From Bolinopsis microptera (lineage: Eukaryota; Ctenophora; Tentaculata; Lobata; Bolinopsidae), in contig NC_087083.1 in assembly GCF_026151205.1 (NCBI RefSeq), forward strand, positions 5,000,460 to 5,064,459: a DNA stretch of 64,000 nucleotides. Reading direction: 5' to 3'. Position numbers and translations under genes: made by a program. This document shows positions 46,114-58,199 of the stretch, in pieces. Each line of letters starts with the position of its first letter. Position 1 is the stretch's first letter. The notes beneath the pieces were generated by a model. It was not told where the DNA came from, did no database searches, and saw only the letters and a program-made list of their open reading frames with translations.

Positions 46114-47697
46114 CTTTAATTTAGTTTGAACTGAAATAAGTTGTTTACTATTTTCATCAAAAAGCTTCTCTAGTGTTAAGTTAATATTGATTAGTTTATC
46201 ATATTACAAGTTGTACTATAGGATGAAATGCATAATTAGAAATGGGAAAGCAGCTATACGCAAAGCGTCATTATGCTACAATATTATAGTAATAACATTG
46301 TTTGTCTCAGATTATTTTTAATACAAGAAGCGACCAGCATCGCATCTTCATCGATTAGTTCGGAGTCGTCGCTACATTGATTTTTAATTGATGCTATATA
46401 GCAGATATGAGCAGCTTTAATCAGTCTGATTTGGTAGGTTTTGGGCTGGGCACAGTTTGCTAAGGATTCTGTTTCTATCTGTTGTAAAACTTGATGGTCT
46501 GCTGTGAAAAGAACAAGGCAGAAGGCTCTGGATTGGTCTTTTAAATGCCTTTCTCAACGACAATCCCTCCTTAGCAGTTACTTATATTACAACTTTTTGT
46601 TCGGACTATTGACATGTAGTGTCTGGAGAAGGAGGGCAACAAAGGAGCACTTCTCAGTTGTACAGTGGGCATTTCTAGACGCTGCTATCCATTACCTTCG
46701 ACATCTGAAACAGATTTTAATATAAGCAACCAATTAATAATACGGGTGAGACTTAAGTTTCAGTGAAATTAAATCTGACACTTGTGTGCAGTAATGAGAG
46801 AAAATCCAGTGCATCTCAAACTGCTAAACTTGGCTTACTGTTTGAGAATCGTGACCTGGAATTGTTGAAATTCCAGCCTCCAAGATCAGAGTTGCTTTTA
46901 CGTCCTCTTAAGAGGCTATCGAGATTCCACACTGTGTATGCTCTTTTCTCTGTACTTCCGGGGGTTGTATAAACCTGAGAAATTGAACAGTTCAATACCA
47001 GAGAGAATGCTGAAGACTTTGAAAGTTCTGCCAAAATGTTTATTTTCTATACACAAATCCGAATTTATCTCTTTAGTGGCGATTTTAGACAACATTTACC
47101 TTCTTTCGGACTAAACTTTGAAACTGAATTGAAGTTTAAATGATTGCCTCTAGAATGATATAGACAGCTCAGGAAAAACACCACCAGAAGTTAAGAAATG
47201 GTGGATTTTTAAAGCAATAAGCTTAGATTTTGAACAAAATCATTCGACGCGAAAGCGCGGCTTTACGCGCGCCATTTAGCGCGCGCGAGTTTAATTGTCT
47301 GAAAGGGCTGACATTTCATATTTGACCAACAGAAAGACAATGTGACCGACATGAGATACTAAAACTCTTTCGATAGACTAAAACTCTTCTAGACTGTTCT
47401 TTATGGCGGGAGTTTATGAAATTTCAAGATTAAGGTCAAATCCAGACTATCTTAAGCTTTAGAAAATGTTAATGACGCGTAATGCGTATACAATTTGTAC
47501 GCGTAAAAGGGTGTTGACAACCAATAAATACTGGTGTCGTACACTGTCAGACACCTTACTTCTTGATAATATATGTATAGGTTCAATCTTATCAGCACTG
47601 ATCTGTTGAACATAATCATTCATGACCCGTATCTAGAGACATATCTAGTTACATTTTGATATGGTTGGGATATCAGTTTCACTTTCAATTTATTAAA

Positions 47698-47840
47698 ACC
47701 CACCTGAGTTGTAGAACAAGAAAGTGTAGAGGAAATCTTTTAGCTTGCTGTTTTTAAATGGAGGATATCTGACGTCGTTAGCGAACTCCATACCAGCGTT
47801 CCGGCAGTGCACAGATTTGTAGTTTGTGAAGCGTCCTGGA
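47698..47840 (-). other. Candidate internal exon of unknown gene
   Basis: The minus strand shows acceptor GCCTCCAG, then an open frame containing FTNYKSVHCRNAGMEFANDV and RYPPFKNSKLKDFLYTFLFY, then donor CAG|GTGGGT. Composition and both splice sites look real; no family was recognised. Confidence 0.35.
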
Positions 47841-48527
47841 GGCCAAGTGTTTAGACTTGATTGTGAGGTGAACAGTGATTGTGTGGATGAAAGGAGATGT
47901 TTGAAATAATATTTCACATTAATTTGTCTATTTCGATTACATTAGTCCAAATACCATGGCAAAGTATGCTGGTTAAATTCTTGGACCGATGCCAGGACTC
48001 ACCGTCTTTATTTTGGAAGGAGACATCCACTCCTCCAGGTTTCTGATGGTGTGGCCTATTTCATGGTCTGTGAAACGAATATCTGTGAAGTATAGTTCTT
48101 ATTCTGGCTTCCTCATATCCTTAACCACTGCTTCCGCATCTAGTCAGTCCTGAGGATATTACTGGATAATGATCAAGTTTAGGAATAATTATTACTGTTC
48201 TGTAATCTGTTCACTGATCACTATTTTTATGATATAAATTAAAGTTGAATCAAGATCTTAGATGGTTGGTCTATGCATTCCTCTCTTATAATTGTATATT
48301 AATGTTAACTATGATCTCGCATTTATCAATTATCAGTATCACTAAGGTTACTGAAAAGGGGATAAGCACCTCAGGCTATCCCAACAATTGCGGGAGAGTA
48401 TTCAGTACCCCATCATTATATCGCTAATTTCTTCGGTATTGCGTGATTTTCAATCAGGTGCACTGAATAGTGAATATCGACTTTATCTTTTTCAGTTTTT
48501 GAGCAATCATCCTGAAACTTTGCTCAC

Positions 48528-49196
48528 GATTCAACAACTTTTGCTTTAGCTCCCGAACCAATCTCAACTGAAAATACATACATTACACAGATCTTAATAA
48601 TTTCGGGTACATAGATTAAATGTTACAGACTTTTCTGATCATAGCGGAAATGTGACACAGATTTGAATAATTTCGGGACAAAAATGAAATGTAACAAACC
48701 TTCTGATCATGGTGGAAAATGGAAATGTGAGAGACACAATAGTATACAGTACGCTGCAAGTTCTGTGAATAGGGATTATATTAGGGTTTCTCACGATTCA
48801 ACAACTTTTGCTTTAGCTCCCGAACCAATCTCAACTGAAAATACATACATTACACAGATCTTAATAATTTCGGTACATAGATTAAATGTTACAGACTTTT
48901 CTGATCATAGCGGAAATGTGACACAGATTTGAATAATTTCGGGACAAAAATGAAATGTAACAAACCTTCTGATCATGGTGGAAAATGGAAATGTGAGAGA
49001 CACGATAGTATACAGTACGCTGCAAGTTCTGTGAATAGGGATTATATTAGGGTTTCTCACGATTCAACAACTTTTGCTTTAGCTCCCGAACCAATCTCAA
49101 CTGAAAATACATACATTACACAGATCTTAATAATTTCGGTACATAGATTAAATGTTACAGACTTTTCTGATCATAGTGGAAATGTCAGAGACACCT
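48528..49196. repeat. 267-bp direct tandem duplication, 2.5 copies
   Basis: Copies at 48528-48794, 48795-49060 and 49061-about 49196 differ by only a few bases. Each full copy contains a spurious about 90-residue ORF starting at the same place (48663, 48929). Confidence 0.95.
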
Positions 49197-50400
49197 CAGT
49201 TTAGTATAATGTACGATACAAAAATGGTAATTATTTACTACTGCACTGAACCATCAAACAAAATAATGTTAATACAAAAAATTTCAAATCAAATAATGAA
49301 ATCACAGTACGTACCTATGAATAAATTTAATGCTGTGAATCCAAGAATAGAGTGAATATATTAAATAAGAGCTCCAGCTCTAAATTCTAATCCTCTCATA
49401 TATACAGAAACAGTTTAAGAGAAATTGTACGATTATTTGTATAAGCTATTAGCTAGTACAATTTACGAAGCAGGCATTTACATCTTCAATAAATAAAGCC
49501 CCCCACGGCCAGACCCACTGCTTAAGTATAGATAATTAAGTGGTACCGTTTGCTTATGTTAACTAATCATTTTAAATAACAATTTAACTGATCATATTTA
49601 ACATAATTGCCCGCCGAAAACCACGTGGAGGTGATACCTTTTTCAGCTTTTTATGACCTTAAAACATTGAAAGTGTTCTTATATGTGAAAGATCATTATG
49701 TAAGAGCTATGTTAGCTATATAATAGCTAATAAGGTAAGACTGAATCAAATTAGAGTGTCAATGTTTTAAGATCAAAATTATTTGAATAAATTGACAGAA
49801 TAAATTAGGGTTAAGTCATGTCCCATATACTTGGGCTAACTGTGTGTCATGTTCAATGTTTAAAGTAGTATAAAATTTGAACATAAAGCGGTAAAACAGT
49901 AACTTGAATTGTGATTATCGTAAATTTATCTTATTAACATTATACATATAAAATGACTTGAATCATTTAATTAAAAGTAGTTCAATTTACATTAAATATT
50001 CACGTATGACTTGGTATTACACAAATACTGAAAAACAAAAGTTATGAAATAGTCAACACTAGACTAGTCTGGGGATCTCTATTCTAAATCTAACTAAATT
50101 CATTGACAAGCTGATGACAATCAAAATTTGTGGAATCAACAGTGGATACTATATATTATATAAGCTATACTGGGCTAAATGGGACCTGAAGGGTCTTGAA
50201 TTATCTTGAAACTGACTTTGTACTTATAGATATCACTCCCTTTTATTAGAAACAACTATAGTTGTTAAATACTAGACCCCTTAACCTTAGCCTAGATCCC
50301 CAGACTAATAGAGGAACTTGAAGTTCGCATATACTTACGCTGGTAGCTCTTAAAAATGAATCGAGCTCATAATCCTCGACTAGCCTGATCACAAATCATT
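49197..50400. other. Intergenic, no gene seen
   Basis: AT-rich, short ORFs only. Confidence 0.5.
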
Positions 50401-50402
50401 TA

Positions 50403-50915
50403 CCTTACAAGACATATTTATGGCGGCCTTATTTGCGACGACCGAAATTTTGGCGGTCCGAAAATATGGCGAAATTGAACAAAAACCGTCAAATTTCGGA
50501 CGTCACAGAAAATAAGGGTATTTTTCATCATTTTTTGTGACAGTAAGCAGTAAGGAAATTTCTGAAATTCGGTAAAATCATGTTCAAACTTAGTCTGTAT
50601 TAAGACTGTAAGACTTTCATGTTAGTACAATGTACATACATGTATTTTAATGCAAATTTAAACTGTATTGCTTGACATTCAATTCGTCATTGGTGTGGTG
50701 ATAATTTGTCCCAAGATGCCAGAATTTATTTATTTATTTTACTTGATATTACTTTTTAGAAACAAAATAAAGCAGTGAAGGCACAGTCATTGAAATAAGC
50801 TAAAAGATAATGCGACGGATTCTATTACGACGACCGAAATTTTGGCGGTCCGAAAATATGGAGAAATTTTCGGAAAACCGCCACATTTCGTACGTTATAA
50901 ATATGTCTTGTAAGG
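50403..50915. mobile_element. TA-target MITE, 513 bp, CCTTACRAGACATATT family, copy 2
   Basis: CCTTACAAGACATATTTAT at the left end is perfectly inverted at 50897-50915, with TA on both sides (50401-50402, 50916-50917). An internal pair of direct repeats (CGACGACCGAAATTTTGGCG... at about 50437 and 50827) lies near each end. Confidence 0.9.
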
Positions 50916-51227
50916 TAGAATGAAATGTGCAAATACATTTTTAAACATACAACTAGGAGGCCAACTTATGAGCGACTAAAATCTAAGAGGTATTCAGATA
51001 AATATGTGCACTTCAAGTGATATATAATATATAAAACAACAACAATTTTACTATAATAGTATTATATTATAATATCTGCAGGGCAACCTACACCTTCCCT
51101 GGATTTAATATGATGTCTAGCACCTTATTCCTCAACAGGGCCATTGTATAATCTCCCTGCATTAGAGCTTTGAATAAATTAATTGTAAAAATATGATATA
51201 ATATAACTATGATTTAATATTGAAAAA

Positions 51228-51380
51228 TGTCAATAAAATAAAAAACCAAATAACTGTAATAATTGAACAAGCAAAATGACTTAAGTACTACTTATACTTA
51301 GTCAATAAAAATGTCAATAAAATACAAAACCAAATAACTGTAATAAATTGACAAGCAAAATGACTTAAACACTACTTAAT
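51228..51380. repeat. About 80-bp tandem duplication
   Basis: ATGTCAATAAAATA...AAATGACTTAA occurs at 51228-51290 and again at 51308-51372, just downstream of the 1352-residue ORF. Confidence 0.85.
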
Positions 51381-51424
51381 ACTAAACACTGACCACTTAA
51401 CTTGAATAATACCTGAAATAATCA

Positions 51425-54400
51425 TTAAAACAGACCTTCGTCAAATTCAGTTAACATATATCCATGCGCGTTTGATTCTAGGTAAAGACTTTGGAGCGTG
51501 TATCTACATGCAAGCATGCGCTTCTGCAAAATTACCAACTGTTCTTGAGAATGGGAATTTATACATGATCCAAGTCTACTAGGATCTATGTCTGATTCTT
51601 CTTCATACAAAGTCAAATCGTTTTGGTCTACTTCTAAACTAAGGGTTTGAATTTTGTCTTGGAGTTCAGTAACAAAGTCATTTAACTTATGGATATGTTG
51701 TCGAACATGCGTAATGTAATTTTTCTGTGCCTCATAATATGGTGCCATATCTTTCAATAGGGCAGGTGGATACTGTTTTTGTATACTGACCAATGACCCG
51801 ACAACCATATCGAATATTATCAAGTCTTTGTCAACGTCGTTGTATATTTTGGCTAGACATCTAACTTGAAAGCTATTTTTCAATCGCTTATAATCCTTAT
51901 GATCTATTGCAGGCAATTTTTCAAGAAGTCTTTTAAAAGTTTGGGGCAACTGGATTTGAGCATCATTGATAGTTTCTATCGAAGTTTCAGATAGAATCTG
52001 GTTGGATATATTGATATTAGTACTCTGATCATGACACACAAGGTGTTTTCCTGAAACTAACTCAACCAAATTTTTGTAAACAAGCCTATCATCTTGACTT
52101 TCAATTTTGAATTTTATGTTGTTGTATATGGCCTCTTTTGTTTCGAGAATTTTTGAGATACTGGAAACTTTGATGTTGTTGATACCAAAGGGAGGAAAAA
52201 ATTTACCTTCACAGACTGAACAATCATCTGCAGCGCATCCACAAGACTTATAACTGAACACAAAAAAATCCTTTTGTGCAGTAGATACATATCTGTCATC
52301 ACCATTGCAGACTAAAAATGGAGAGAGCCTTTGTAAGAGGAAAGGAAAATCTTCGCACTGTTCAATGAACTTTTTAGAATATGAAATTTCTGGGCGCGGA
52401 GAATTTTTCAGAAAATTTGTCATCTTTTTCGAGTACCCACTGCTCATATTACTGAAGTGAGTTCCATGATAGTGCCTAGTTGCCTCTAACCGCCTCATGA
52501 CATGCAATAATAGCTGAGGTTTTGAGTGCTGTTGGTTCGTAAAATTTCTAACAATGTTTTTTAACTGCCGAAACATGTCTTCGTGACGGCCTGCGTTGAA
52601 GCTGATAGAATTTTGAAGCTCAAATGCAATAGGCAGGTAGTAGATTACATTCACACAGTAAGTGGACCTAATGATTGTTTCTTTACTAAATCTTGGAAGA
52701 ACATTTTCAAGACTTTGTAGAAAGTAAAAAAGCAAAAAGGTCAAGTTATGCAGCCTTACAGCTTCGTAAGAATTCCTTTTAGACTCATGCTTATAGCCGT
52801 AAAGTTGAAGTTCGCACAATACCCGATAGTAACCAACAACAGTACATTTCAGACATTTCTCAATTATGGATATAGTGAATAGATGGCCACATTTATGACA
52901 TTGGTCAATCAGTCCAGAGGGGAAATATTTCTCTTCAAGATCTTTACATATATCAACTAAAGCTTTTGCCAATGATTCAGCAGATTGTTTATCTTTAAGC
53001 AAATAAAGCTCATCTCCTGTTTTGTGTACTATAGCATGGATTGCTTTAAGGGTACTATAATCATTATCATTAAGGTGAATAGAGCCAGGAATGTACTCCA
53101 AAGATTTTTTGAGGAGACCTTTCAGATCATGTAAAACCTCTAGTGGAAGTACTGACCACTTGTGTAGGTTAAGGAGGGATAGATCAGTATAAGGATGATT
53201 TGATAACATGGCTGGCATACTTTTAATACCACAAAGAAATTGTACGTGTTTTTCCCTAGCATCCGCTGCATCGACAAAGGGTATTTTTGCCTTTTCGCAA
53301 TACAATCTAGAATTAATTTCCTGAAGATTTACATTAAGGTTATCTCCAGGTTTATCAAAGAAGTTTCCTTTGCTTGCAATTAGACGCTTGTCACTAACTG
53401 ACAAGTGATCATAGGTCAACAAGTCTTTGTATGAAGCGTATTGCGAAATATCCATAGGTAGGGAGCACAGGCGGTATGGTCCGCTCTTATTTTGGCCATT
53501 TTCACTACATCTAACAGGGTTGTCCCCAAAGGAAATTGTGAAAATATCGTTGAAACTTATACCATTTACTGATTTTGGAGTAGATAATGTAAGGATATCA
53601 TTCAGGCGCATTTTATCGAATTTTCGCTCCGCCTCAGTGGTTGATTTCGACAAACCAAGCACATAAATTTGTGGAGTCTCAATTTCTTTTTGCATATCGT
53701 CCTTGTCCATGCCAGGAGGGCACACATATGTTGCGATATTGTAAATTATTTGAAACGTGAATTGAACATGTGATCGATTCGCTATGGTTGCATGGTCATA
53801 CCATATCCCAATCTCTCGGGTTGTTTCGTATTTTCTTACCAATTTTTGCAACTCTCCTTTTTCTAAGTTTTGATGACAGCTGTTTAATATTCCATACTCT
53901 TTAAACATTTTCAATATTGTTGCCTTGGTCAGAGTGCTGTAGTAGGAGGGTTCTTTAGCGCGAAGGTATTTTTCATGTTTATGAAGAGTAAACTCGCGTA
54001 ACTCGTCGAAAGTCACTTTGCGTAATTCTAAGTTGATTTCAATTTTTTCACCAGTTACGTGATGGGTGGCAGTGATTGTTTCTGCCGATTGTGACTGACC
54101 TATCAAAATTATCTTATCTTTGACAAGGCGATTCATCTCAGCTATTGCAGACTTTTTGTTAGGAAACCGTGGAAATTTATATTTGCCAATCAGTTCGAAT
54201 TGCTCTAGTTTGGCGCGTCGCCGGAATCCAATTTCAAAAGCACTGAACAACGTACTAAAACGATCTTGATCCCCATTTTCAAGCTTTTTTATATGATGCA
54301 TCACTATTGTTTGGGCATAGATGCCTGGCCGAGACGTGCCCCCACGAGATCCTATGATCTGATACTTTTCACCTAATGCCTGAAAGAAAGTTTTCTGCTC

Positions 54401-55483
54401 AGTACCAAATTCTTTGATATGTTTTTCATAATCTAACAATAGAAGGTTAAAATCGAGTTCAGGAATGGATGACTGTATGTTCTTCATCTGTACATTAGGA
54501 TGCAATGCAATAATTTCATCAACTGTTTTGTGTACTTTTTTCGGTTTGCAATATAACTTTCGGTCCAAAGATACTATTTGGTTATTGGGAATGGCTGTCG
54601 CAAAGTATAGAAGCGCTGACTGTTCGTTAAGGTTTTTCTGAAAGATTTCTAAGTTTTCGGCTACTTGATCTGGAAGATTTTCAGTGACTAAACTGAACTC
54701 ATCGAATGCGGTATTGTTTAAATTTGATAACAAAGTATGCACTTCTAGTGAGCTTTGACCGGATTTTAATCTAGATTCGTACAATTTAGTTACAATAGAT
54801 TTTAACTCTGTGTCAGTTATAGGATCATCATTTTGAATGCAAATTTTGCAAGCAGCGTCTTTAACAAATTCTTTCATAGAGAGATGCTGTTCGGAAGAGC
54901 TCTCGAGGGTATTTTTTGCGAAGGACCTGAATTCTTCATCAAGGCTACTTAACTTTATTCGCATTCGTGCAAAAAACTTTTTACAAGATGGTCCCTTGTA
55001 GTAGCCTAAGAATTTTGGCATTCTATCTAAAACTGAAGATTTTGTATTTTCAAGATGAGCAGACTCCTTAAACAAATAACCTATAGCACATATGCAGTTA
55101 GGCAATTCGTTTATACTTTCAAGTTTTGTTAGACATTTTTTAAGTAACTCGTTCTCTGTCAGTGGAGCATCAAATATATTTAATCGCTCTCTAACATCAG
55201 AAACCATGGCCGTTACTGGAGTAACGACGGAAGAACTTGAAGGTAGAGAGGATCTTTTGGAATCAGGGGTGAAAATTTTTGGAGTTCTCCCAGGTACAAA
55301 ATCACAATCAACAGCCATCGAAGAACTAGAAGAAGTCTTAGGAGTTTTACATGCGACTGGAGTGTAATTTAAATTACGAATGTTGATTGTACCTTTAACT
55401 TTTCTTACCTTAGGAGTTGTTTGAACATCCAAATTGGATTCACTGATCCTACGTTTGTTTTCGTTGATTGGAGTTGTATCCAT
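51425..55483 (-). CDS. Large intronless ORF, 1352 residues; probable transposase-like protein
   Basis: It opens with ATG at 55483 and is uninterrupted for 4 kb, in strong contrast to the split host genes. The first 100 residues are basic and Ser/Thr-Pro rich. Family-like blocks further on: a segment with GIWYDHATIANRSHVQF (about 560-590), SFGDNPVRCSENGQNKSGPY (about 650), LPLEVLHDLKGLLKKSL (about 785), Cys pairs CHKCGH...CLKC (about 865-885), NAGRHEDMFRQLKNIV (about 965), CGCAADDCSVC (about 1085), and a C-terminal coiled coil (about 1255-1310). The order of GD, HD and GRHE blocks, with a Cys-rich insert before the last, is what a DDE-type transposase would look like; D at about 651, D at about 785 and E at about 966 are candidates. 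I cannot name the family. No terminal inverted repeats around it were found, so domestication or a recent copy with unseen ends are both open. Confidence 0.75.
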   Translation of the reverse strand: MDTTPINENKRRISESNLDVQTTPKVRKVKGTINIRNLNYTPVACKTPKTSSSSSMAVDCDFVPGRTPKIFTPDSKRSSLPSSSSVVTPVTAMVSDVRERLNIFDAPLTENELLKKCLTKLESINELPNCICAIGYLFKESAHLENTKSSVLDRMPKFLGYYKGPSCKKFFARMRIKLSSLDEEFRSFAKNTLESSSEQHLSMKEFVKDAACKICIQNDDPITDTELKSIVTKLYESRLKSGQSSLEVHTLLSNLNNTAFDEFSLVTENLPDQVAENLEIFQKNLNEQSALLYFATAIPNNQIVSLDRKLYCKPKKVHKTVDEIIALHPNVQMKNIQSSIPELDFNLLLLDYEKHIKEFGTEQKTFFQALGEKYQIIGSRGGTSRPGIYAQTIVMHHIKKLENGDQDRFSTLFSAFEIGFRRRAKLEQFELIGKYKFPRFPNKKSAIAEMNRLVKDKIILIGQSQSAETITATHHVTGEKIEINLELRKVTFDELREFTLHKHEKYLRAKEPSYYSTLTKATILKMFKEYGILNSCHQNLEKGELQKLVRKYETTREIGIWYDHATIANRSHVQFTFQIIYNIATYVCPPGMDKDDMQKEIETPQIYVLGLSKSTTEAERKFDKMRLNDILTLSTPKSVNGISFNDIFTISFGDNPVRCSENGQNKSGPYRLCSLPMDISQYASYKDLLTYDHLSVSDKRLIASKGNFFDKPGDNLNVNLQEINSRLYCEKAKIPFVDAADAREKHVQFLCGIKSMPAMLSNHPYTDLSLLNLHKWSVLPLEVLHDLKGLLKKSLEYIPGSIHLNDNDYSTLKAIHAIVHKTGDELYLLKDKQSAESLAKALVDICKDLEEKYFPSGLIDQCHKCGHLFTISIIEKCLKCTVVGYYRVLCELQLYGYKHESKRNSYEAVRLHNLTFLLFYFLQSLENVLPRFSKETIIRSTYCVNVIYYLPIAFELQNSISFNAGRHEDMFRQLKNIVRNFTNQQHSKPQLLLHVMRRLEATRHYHGTHFSNMSSGYSKKMTNFLKNSPRPEISYSKKFIEQCEDFPFLLQRLSPFLVCNGDDRYVSTAQKDFFVFSYKSCGCAADDCSVCEGKFFPPFGINNIKVSSISKILETKEAIYNNIKFKIESQDDRLVYKNLVELVSGKHLVCHDQSTNINISNQILSETSIETINDAQIQLPQTFKRLLEKLPAIDHKDYKRLKNSFQVRCLAKIYNDVDKDLIIFDMVVGSLVSIQKQYPPALLKDMAPYYEAQKNYITHVRQHIHKLNDFVTELQDKIQTLSLEVDQNDLTLYEEESDIDPSRLGSCINSHSQEQLVILQKRMLACRYTLQSLYLESNAHGYMLTEFDEGLF

Positions 55484-55945
55484 GACTATGTTAAAAACGA
55501 AATTTGACGAAACCTGATCGATTTAAAAGCATTTAAATATAAAGTAAACAATAACATCAACGATTAATACATTGCTACTTATTTCGTTATTTCAGCCTTG
55601 GAACAATTTTTATAAGTAGTAGAATTGTAAATTGCAATCGATCGAGAGACAGTTCATGATGAGCAAACGAAATATTTAGCAAAGACAGCTTCATAATTGA
55701 TTTTTTACACCTGAAAATAAATTGCTTGCGGAGTGTCTATATGAGAATTTCGCACTCTGTGTCGAATTCGCTCAATTTGATATTGCGCGCTGATATATGA
55801 TAATCGAAATCGCTAATATCGCCAGCACAGGCCTGAGGCCCTGTGCAAAATAAAATTTAAAATCATTTTTAATCATTTTTATGTAAACTTTTTCAAATAA
55901 ACTTCACCACAAATTTACTCAGCACCCAAATTCATTTTATAGTTA
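55484..55945. other. Upstream flank of the 1352-residue ORF
   Basis: AT-rich with several TCGA palindromes; no promoter element assigned. Confidence 0.4.
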
Positions 55946-57292
55946 CCAGTTCACTTGTAGCGCGATGCACTGCTGGGTCGCGCCGCGCATCAATGATCAA
56001 ATAATTCTTCTCGCAACCACTTCGGTAGATCGGCGAAATGCACCACTGTGCCTCACCGAGCTGCGAAGGATTGACATCGTGAATCAACCAGTTCACCATT
56101 ACAAGGTACGAACATGATCATTAAACTTTAAATGATTAACTTAAACTGTACAATAGAGCTTTATAGTTTATAACTGATCAGCTGCATGATTTAATATATT
56201 AGTTTGAGTATTTATAGTCTATAAAATGATACGAATGATATTATTGTTAACATTATATCTATTTACTATATTATAACATAGTTATCAATTATTAACAATT
56301 ATAATCTGTCAATAGCAAAAATAAAGAACCGTCAATTACAAATTACTTATTATTCATATTAGAAACTAGTGGCTCTATTGATCAAAATTCTAACCGTTCA
56401 TAAAATGACCGCAAATATATTTGAATAACATAATTTCCATTGCCAAATTTGCAGAACTAAAATTTTAGAAATGTTGCGATTGTTGAGATATAATTTTCAA
56501 TTACAAATTAGTCGCTAGTGTTGCATTGCTAATTACGCGCGGCGCAAGTGACCGTCCGTTTAACACACTCGCTGCTAATAATGTATGCGTCTAAAGCATA
56601 GTTAATGGAAGGCGCGCCGGTGTAATTTTTGCGCGCGAATATTGGATTTAAGCGCAAAGAAACCGCAGGGCTATTTATGAACATAATAGCCTGAGGTCCC
56701 CAGGTAAGACATATCAAACTCGTGGTTATATAAAAAGGTGAAAATTAAAGTAAAACTGTATGTAAAAACAAAAAATGTATTAGTTGTAAATATATTAGCC
56801 ATTGCACAGAAGGAGCTCAAACCAGGTTTTTGGAGGACTTCGCCGCTTCGACGCGCCGCGCGAACTAGCATTCTTGCTTTCTAGCATTCTTGCATTCTCG
56901 TCGATCGTTGCTCTGCTTCGTTTGACGTTTTACTAACCATGTGCTTTCGTGCCACTGCGGGCGCGCTTGTTTTACAAGTCAGGCGGGCGCGCGCTTCTAC
57001 AAGCCACAAGCGCAAGGGCTCTGGATAAAGCAACGTTTGCAGTTTGACGTTGTGTGCCCGCCGCGCACAAGTGCGCGGCAGTAATATCATGGCTATTGGC
57101 TTTCGCAACGGTAAAACGAAAATCTTGACGTGAGACAAATATTGAATTACATGACTATGTTGATTCACGATGTCAATCCTTCGCAGCTCGGCGAGGCCCA
57201 GTGCAATGCATTTTGCCGATCTACTGAGAAGAATTATTTGATGCGCGTTTCGGCCCAGTATTCAGTATTGCATCGCACTACAAGTGAATTTG
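55946..57292. mobile_element. 1.35-kb unit bounded by 140-bp GC-rich inverted repeats
   Basis: The left arm (55946-56095) begins TTCACTTGTAGCGCGATGCA and ends near GGATTGACATCGTGAATCAA; the inverted right arm occupies about 57152-57292. Identity between arms is high. Internally, AT-rich DNA gives way to a CpG-rich block (56535-57080, several GCGCGC). No ORF of note and no clear target duplication. A foldback or TIR element is inferred. Confidence 0.7.
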
Positions 57293-57603
57293 GAGTATGA
57301 ATATCCATAAATGTTGTTATAAAAATTACGCCTTGAATATTTTATTGTTTGAGTAACCTTTGCGCAGGATTCATATATGTTTTAACATTCGACAGTGTCC
57401 CTTGAATTAGTTAGTGCAGCTGATTGTTGCCTCACGTTGTCAGTTGTAAGCTCGCCGCGCTCGAGTTCGCGGCTGTATCGTGGCTTCCGCCCGGATACTT
57501 TCACTAAGTGAAATATGAAAATGGGGTGTCACGACGTGATCAGTGATACAAGCTGAAAATTGGTAAAGTTGATTGGTAAATTGTTTTCATGTTCCTGAAA
57601 AAG

Positions 57604-57730
57604 TTTGTAGCGCGATGCACTACTGGGTCGCGCGCGCATCAAATAATGCTTCTCGCAACCACAGAGGTAGATCGGCGAAATGCACCACTGTGCCTCACCG
57701 AGCTGCGAAGGATTGACATCGTGAATCAAA
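57604..57730 (+). repeat. Third, solo copy of the 55946 arm repeat
   Basis: Starts TTTGTAGCGCGATGCACTAC and ends GGATTGACATCGTGAATCAA, in the same orientation as the left arm. It lacks the outermost TTCAC. Confidence 0.85.
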
Positions 57731-58190
57731 TTCTTAATATTATATTATTATATATATCCTTAGCAGTATCCACATTTATAATGGACCAAGTGCAATATCC
57801 ACATCAAACCACGTTTTTAAATTCATGGGTGGTGGCAGTGGTGAGGCCTGTCGTTTCTGTAACAGCTTCATTGATTCTCCCGTACACCAGCTCCTATTGT
57901 GTCTGGAGGTGCAAGACACCAGTTACCTGCAACTGAAAGAAGAGCTGGGTGGGCAGACTCACATTTCTATCTAGATGAAGTGTTAACAAAAAGCAGCACA
58001 CAAAAAGCATTCATTAGGAGGGTCGAATTTCTTTGGGGACAAAATGATGCTCTCCAGGATTTATCCGACTAGAAAGATCATGAAATAAAGACTCTGCAAA
58101 CATCTCAGAGAAATATTACCACCATAAAGAACAAAGAGGGAGTATCCTGGACCCCGAAATCCACCACTTTTCTGTACTTTCAGAGGTACC
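57731..58190. other. Region upstream of the LINE, nature unclear
   Basis: Short ORFs only. It could be 5' LINE sequence or unrelated flank; no endonuclease motif seen. Confidence 0.35.
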
Positions 58191-58199
58191 TGTTAGATG

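Noticed and set aside
48663-49204. Pair of about 90-residue near-identical ORFs
   Set aside because: Copies within a tandem duplication; no family resemblance, and conservation is explained by recent duplication.
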